Below, one piece after another: positions 5,618 to 7,728 of a stretch of DNA of 7,728 bases. The first letter of the stretch is position 1. Each line of letters begins with the position of its first letter. A model generated the notes under the pieces. The model had not been told where the DNA came from. It saw nothing but the letters and a program-made list of their open reading frames with translations, and ran no database searches. Source of the stretch: JBICHM01 sp043101835 (GTDB lineage: Bacteria > Planctomycetota > Phycisphaerae > Phycisphaerales > UBA1924); NCBI GenBank assembly GCA_043101835.1, contig JBICHM010000308.1, positions 1 to 7,728 on the forward strand, given 5' to 3'. The position numbers were made by a program, and so were the translations under genes.

Positions 5618-7045
5618 GTGCCCCACGCCCGGACGCTGCCAGTCGCTCCCGCCCGTCGCCTTGTCGCCGCCCTTGGTCTGGCGATTGTGGCCATGGCCAT
5701 GCCGGCGTGCGACGGCCCTGATTCGACCACGGCGTCCATCGAGGAGGCGCGCCGACTGCTGATGGCGTCGCATCTCAGCGGCCCGACCGGCACGACCGCT
5801 GCGGCGGAGCGACAGGCCAACTACGCCCAGGCGCTCAACGTGCTTCGCCCCGCCTCGCAGGAGGGCTCGGACAGGCAGCGGGCCGCGGCGCAGATGCTCA
5901 TTGCCCAGGCCCAGGCCGGGCAGGGGGCGATCCTGACCGATGCGGCGCTCGAACTCGAGCGCCAGGCGGCCGGCGAAGCCTCCCGGCTGCGCAGCGTCTT
6001 CGAGAACCTGGTCATCGGGCTGCGCGCCCAGGCCGCCGCGGGCACCAGCGGCGCCACGACCGCCGACCAGCAGCAGATCGCCACGCAGGTTCGGCAGATC
6101 GAGGCCGAGCGAGCGGAGTTCGCCGGTCGCCTGAACGCGCTGCGCAGCGAGATGGACCAGATCCGTCAGCAGATGAGCGCCGCCGAGGCAGCCGCCGCGG
6201 AAGCGCGAGGGCGCGAAGCGGCCCTCCGCGCCACCCTGCTCGAGGCGGTGGGGGAGACGCGCACGGAGACGGCGGTCGCGGCTGTCGAGGCGCAGCGCGA
6301 AGGCGCCCGCCACGAGCGGGAGCGCGCCGTGCTGGATTCGCGCCTGAGCGTGCTCCAGCCCGAGGCGGCCCAACTCGAACGGGAGATTGGCAGCCTCGGC
6401 ACACGCATCGAGCTGCTCAACGAGTCGCGTCGGCGCATGCAGACCCTCGACCAGGCGATGCGTGACAGCGCCGGCGACGACAATCGCTTCGCGACGCAGA
6501 GCGCCCAGACGCTCATGAACGAACTCGCTGCGCTTGACGCGATGCGCGAGAGCGACCTGGCCGACGCCTACAGCGCTGCGATCGGCGCCTTCGAGCAGGC
6601 CGTCAGCGCCGCGCGGCAGGCCAGTTCCGTCAGCGGCGACGCCCGGTCGGTGGCGATGATCTCGCTCGGCTCGCACCAGCAGAATCTCGGCGACCTGTAC
6701 GGCGCCCAGGCGCGTGGGCAGGAGCGCTATGCCTCCTTGCTCGGCCGTCTGCTCGAGGCCGACCCGGCGCTTCCGCAGGCTTCGACGATCCGGCAGTACC
6801 TCTCGCGCGTCGAGAGCGACGCCGCGGCGCTCCGCGACCAGGCGCGCGCCGCGTACGACGAGGCGGGCCAGTCCTACGGTCGCGCACAGGCGCGTGGCGA
6901 CCTCCGGGAGCGGATCGACGCGCTCACCGCCGCGCTCGCCGAGCCGGCGCCCGAGAGCGTCGATGACGGCAGCCTGGACGGCGCGCAGGACAGCGGGCAG
7001 TTCGAGGAGTCCCTCGACGAGCAGGACGCCGGCGCCGGCGTCTGA
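5618..7045 (+). CDS. coiled-coil lipoprotein of unknown family
   Basis: A protein of 475 residues starting with GTG 5618, chosen because AGAGAGG lies 7 nt upstream and the signal peptide follows directly; a GTG at 5546 in the same frame is less likely. After PHARTLPVAPARR comes a hydrophobic segment (LVAALGLAIVAMAM) and PAC with the likely lipidated C31. The lipobox is MPAC, slightly off consensus, followed by aspartate at +2, which in E. coli keeps lipoproteins in the inner membrane. Residues 150-280 are a long coiled coil (QQQIATQVRQIEAERAEFAG and on), with an alanine-rich centre. Residues 290-445 are helical and TPR-like, and the last 30 are acidic (DDGSLDGAQDSGQFEESLDE). There are no catalytic motifs. 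It is probably a periplasmic scaffold or tether. Long antisense frames here are GC-composition shadows. Confidence 0.82.
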   Translation: MPHARTLPVAPARRLVAALGLAIVAMAMPACDGPDSTTASIEEARRLLMASHLSGPTGTTAAAERQANYAQALNVLRPASQEGSDRQRAAAQMLIAQAQAGQGAILTDAALELERQAAGEASRLRSVFENLVIGLRAQAAAGTSGATTADQQQIATQVRQIEAERAEFAGRLNALRSEMDQIRQQMSAAEAAAAEARGREAALRATLLEAVGETRTETAVAAVEAQREGARHERERAVLDSRLSVLQPEAAQLEREIGSLGTRIELLNESRRRMQTLDQAMRDSAGDDNRFATQSAQTLMNELAALDAMRESDLADAYSAAIGAFEQAVSAARQASSVSGDARSVAMISLGSHQQNLGDLYGAQARGQERYASLLGRLLEADPALPQASTIRQYLSRVESDAAALRDQARAAYDEAGQSYGRAQARGDLRERIDALTAALAEPAPESVDDGSLDGAQDSGQFEESLDEQDAGAGV

Positions 7046-7074
7046 CCCCGACGCGAGGTTTCGGCCCGTGCGCC

Positions 7075-7103
7075 TTGGTTGCGCCGCGCGGGACGCGAAC
7101 AAT
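7075..7103 (+). promoter_or_regulatory. candidate leaderless promoter of the reductase gene
   Basis: TTGGTT (7075-7080), a 17-bp spacer and AACAAT (7098-7103, 4 of 6 matches to TATAAT) place the start of transcription about 6-7 nt on, at the ATG at 7110. No SD precedes that ATG, as expected for a leaderless mRNA. The whole promoter fits in the 64-bp gap after the lipoprotein stop. Called by eye. Confidence 0.4.
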
Positions 7104-7109
7104 GGGCCG

Positions 7110-7728
7110 ATGACCACCAAGCCAGACACCCCCCAGGCGGCGGGGCGCCAGCGCGGCACGCGCGAGGGCAGCCCCGGAAGCGACATCGCCTTCCCTCAGG
7201 TGCAGATGCACCTCGTGCGCCCGACCGAGCCGGCCGTCGGCGTCGTGACGCGCAACGAGTTGTGCACGAGCGGTCGCAAGGCGGCCGGCTTCGTGCGCCA
7301 CATCGAGATTGATGTGTCGAGAACGCCGCTCGCGGGGAACTTCCGCGCCGGTCAGTCCTTCGGCGTCATTCCGCCCGGCGAGGACGGGCGCGGCCGGCCG
7401 CACAGCGTTCGCCTGTATTCGATCGCCTCACCCAGCCGGGGCGAAGATGGCGAGGGCAAGGTGCTCTCGACCACTGTGAAGCGCACCATCGATGAGCACT
7501 GGGACACCCACGAGCTCTTCCTCGGCGTGGCGTCGAACTACCTGTGCAACCTGCACGAGGGCGACGAGGTGCGCGTCACTGGGCCGAACGGCAAGCGGTT
7601 CCTGCTCCCCGAGAAGCCCGGGGAGCACGACTACCTCTTCATCGCCACCGGAACCGGCATCGCGCCCTTCCGAGGCATGGTCGCGGAACTGCTCGACGCC
7701 GGCTGCATCTTCGAGCATCAGTTCGATC
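7110..7728 (+). CDS. plant-type ferredoxin-NADP+ reductase, N-terminal two thirds (runs off right edge)
   Basis: An open frame from ATG 7110 to the window end, 206 residues of an expected 300 or so. After a 35-residue polar N-terminal extension comes the FAD domain: VVTRNEL and GFVRHIEID, then FRAGQSFGVIPPG, the FAD-binding RLYSIAS (R101-S107), VKRTID, and SNYLCNL (C146), as in plastid-type reductases. The NADP domain starts with the TGTGIAPFRG signature (residues 180-189). These enzymes pass electrons between NADP(H) and ferredoxin or flavodoxin in the cytoplasm through FAD. The C-terminal part with the final aromatic residue is beyond the window, so the subclass (plastidic type or the related BoxA-type reductase) is left open. 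There is no SD, and a near-perfectly spaced promoter suggests a leaderless mRNA. Confidence 0.92.
   Translation, partial: MTTKPDTPQAAGRQRGTREGSPGSDIAFPQVQMHLVRPTEPAVGVVTRNELCTSGRKAAGFVRHIEIDVSRTPLAGNFRAGQSFGVIPPGEDGRGRPHSVRLYSIASPSRGEDGEGKVLSTTVKRTIDEHWDTHELFLGVASNYLCNLHEGDEVRVTGPNGKRFLLPEKPGEHDYLFIATGTGIAPFRGMVAELLDAGCIFEHQFD

Noticed and set aside
7102..7113. four-codon mini-ORF (ATG GGC CGA TGA) overlapping the reductase ATG
   Set aside because: It could be an upstream ORF, but if the mRNA starts near 7110 it is not transcribed, and nothing else supports it.
5567..7186. 539-codon minus-strand open frame opposite the coiled-coil lipoprotein
   Set aside because: It mirrors the coding strand of a gene with signal peptide, SD and good codon bias; GC-rich codons leave the antisense frame without stops. 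No domain is seen.
1..7728. CRISPR arrays, insertion sequences, attachment sites, tRNA and rRNA genes
   Set aside because: No spaced direct repeats, transposase motifs, terminal inverted repeats or RNA-gene signatures were seen.

Overview
This is a GC-rich bacterial chromosomal window (roughly two thirds G+C, strongly GC-biased third codon positions). It has tightly packed genes, frequent GTG starts, few Shine-Dalgarno (SD) sequences and several exported proteins of unknown family. The tRNA-dihydrouridine synthase variant, the secreted single haem-motif protein and the lipoproteins suggest a planctomycete of the Phycisphaerae type. That placement is inferred from gene style; no rRNA or marker gene is present to prove it. 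There is no sign of an insertion sequence, prophage, CRISPR array, tRNA or rRNA.

Left part (1-2051). A secreted protein runs off the left edge on the minus strand. Its candidate promoter carries a perfect 18-bp inverted repeat in the -35/-10 spacer. Next on the minus strand is a complete tRNA-dihydrouridine synthase (Dus). A small lipoprotein is divergent to it on the plus strand. The two genes share a very short intergenic stretch with a TATA-centred motif that reads as a -10 element on both strands.

Middle (2052-4134). A 290-bp gap holds what looks like a complete minus-strand small RNA unit: promoter, a roughly 19-nt pyrimidine-rich 5' tail complementary to SD sequences, and an intrinsic terminator with a U-tract. 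On the plus strand the same gap is a GC-rich leader for a two-gene operon: a stand-alone CheY-like receiver followed by a FapA/DUF342 beta-helix protein. FapA proteins are linked to flagellar or surface functions, so the pair is probably a small signalling output module, but no other motility gene is in view.

Right part (4135-7728). Three plus-strand genes follow, each with its own possible promoter: a secreted protein with a CX4CH haem-type motif, a GTG-started coiled-coil lipoprotein, and the first two thirds of a plant-type ferredoxin-NADP+ reductase that runs off the right edge. The haem-type protein and the reductase are both probable redox proteins. They are in different compartments (exported versus cytoplasmic), so nothing in the sequence shows that they work together.

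The most interesting observations are the putative anti-SD small RNA, the symmetrical divergent promoter, the promoter-to-start spacings that suggest leaderless mRNAs, the receiver-FapA pair, and the unusual CX4CH motif. All promoter calls are by eye and need transcript data.
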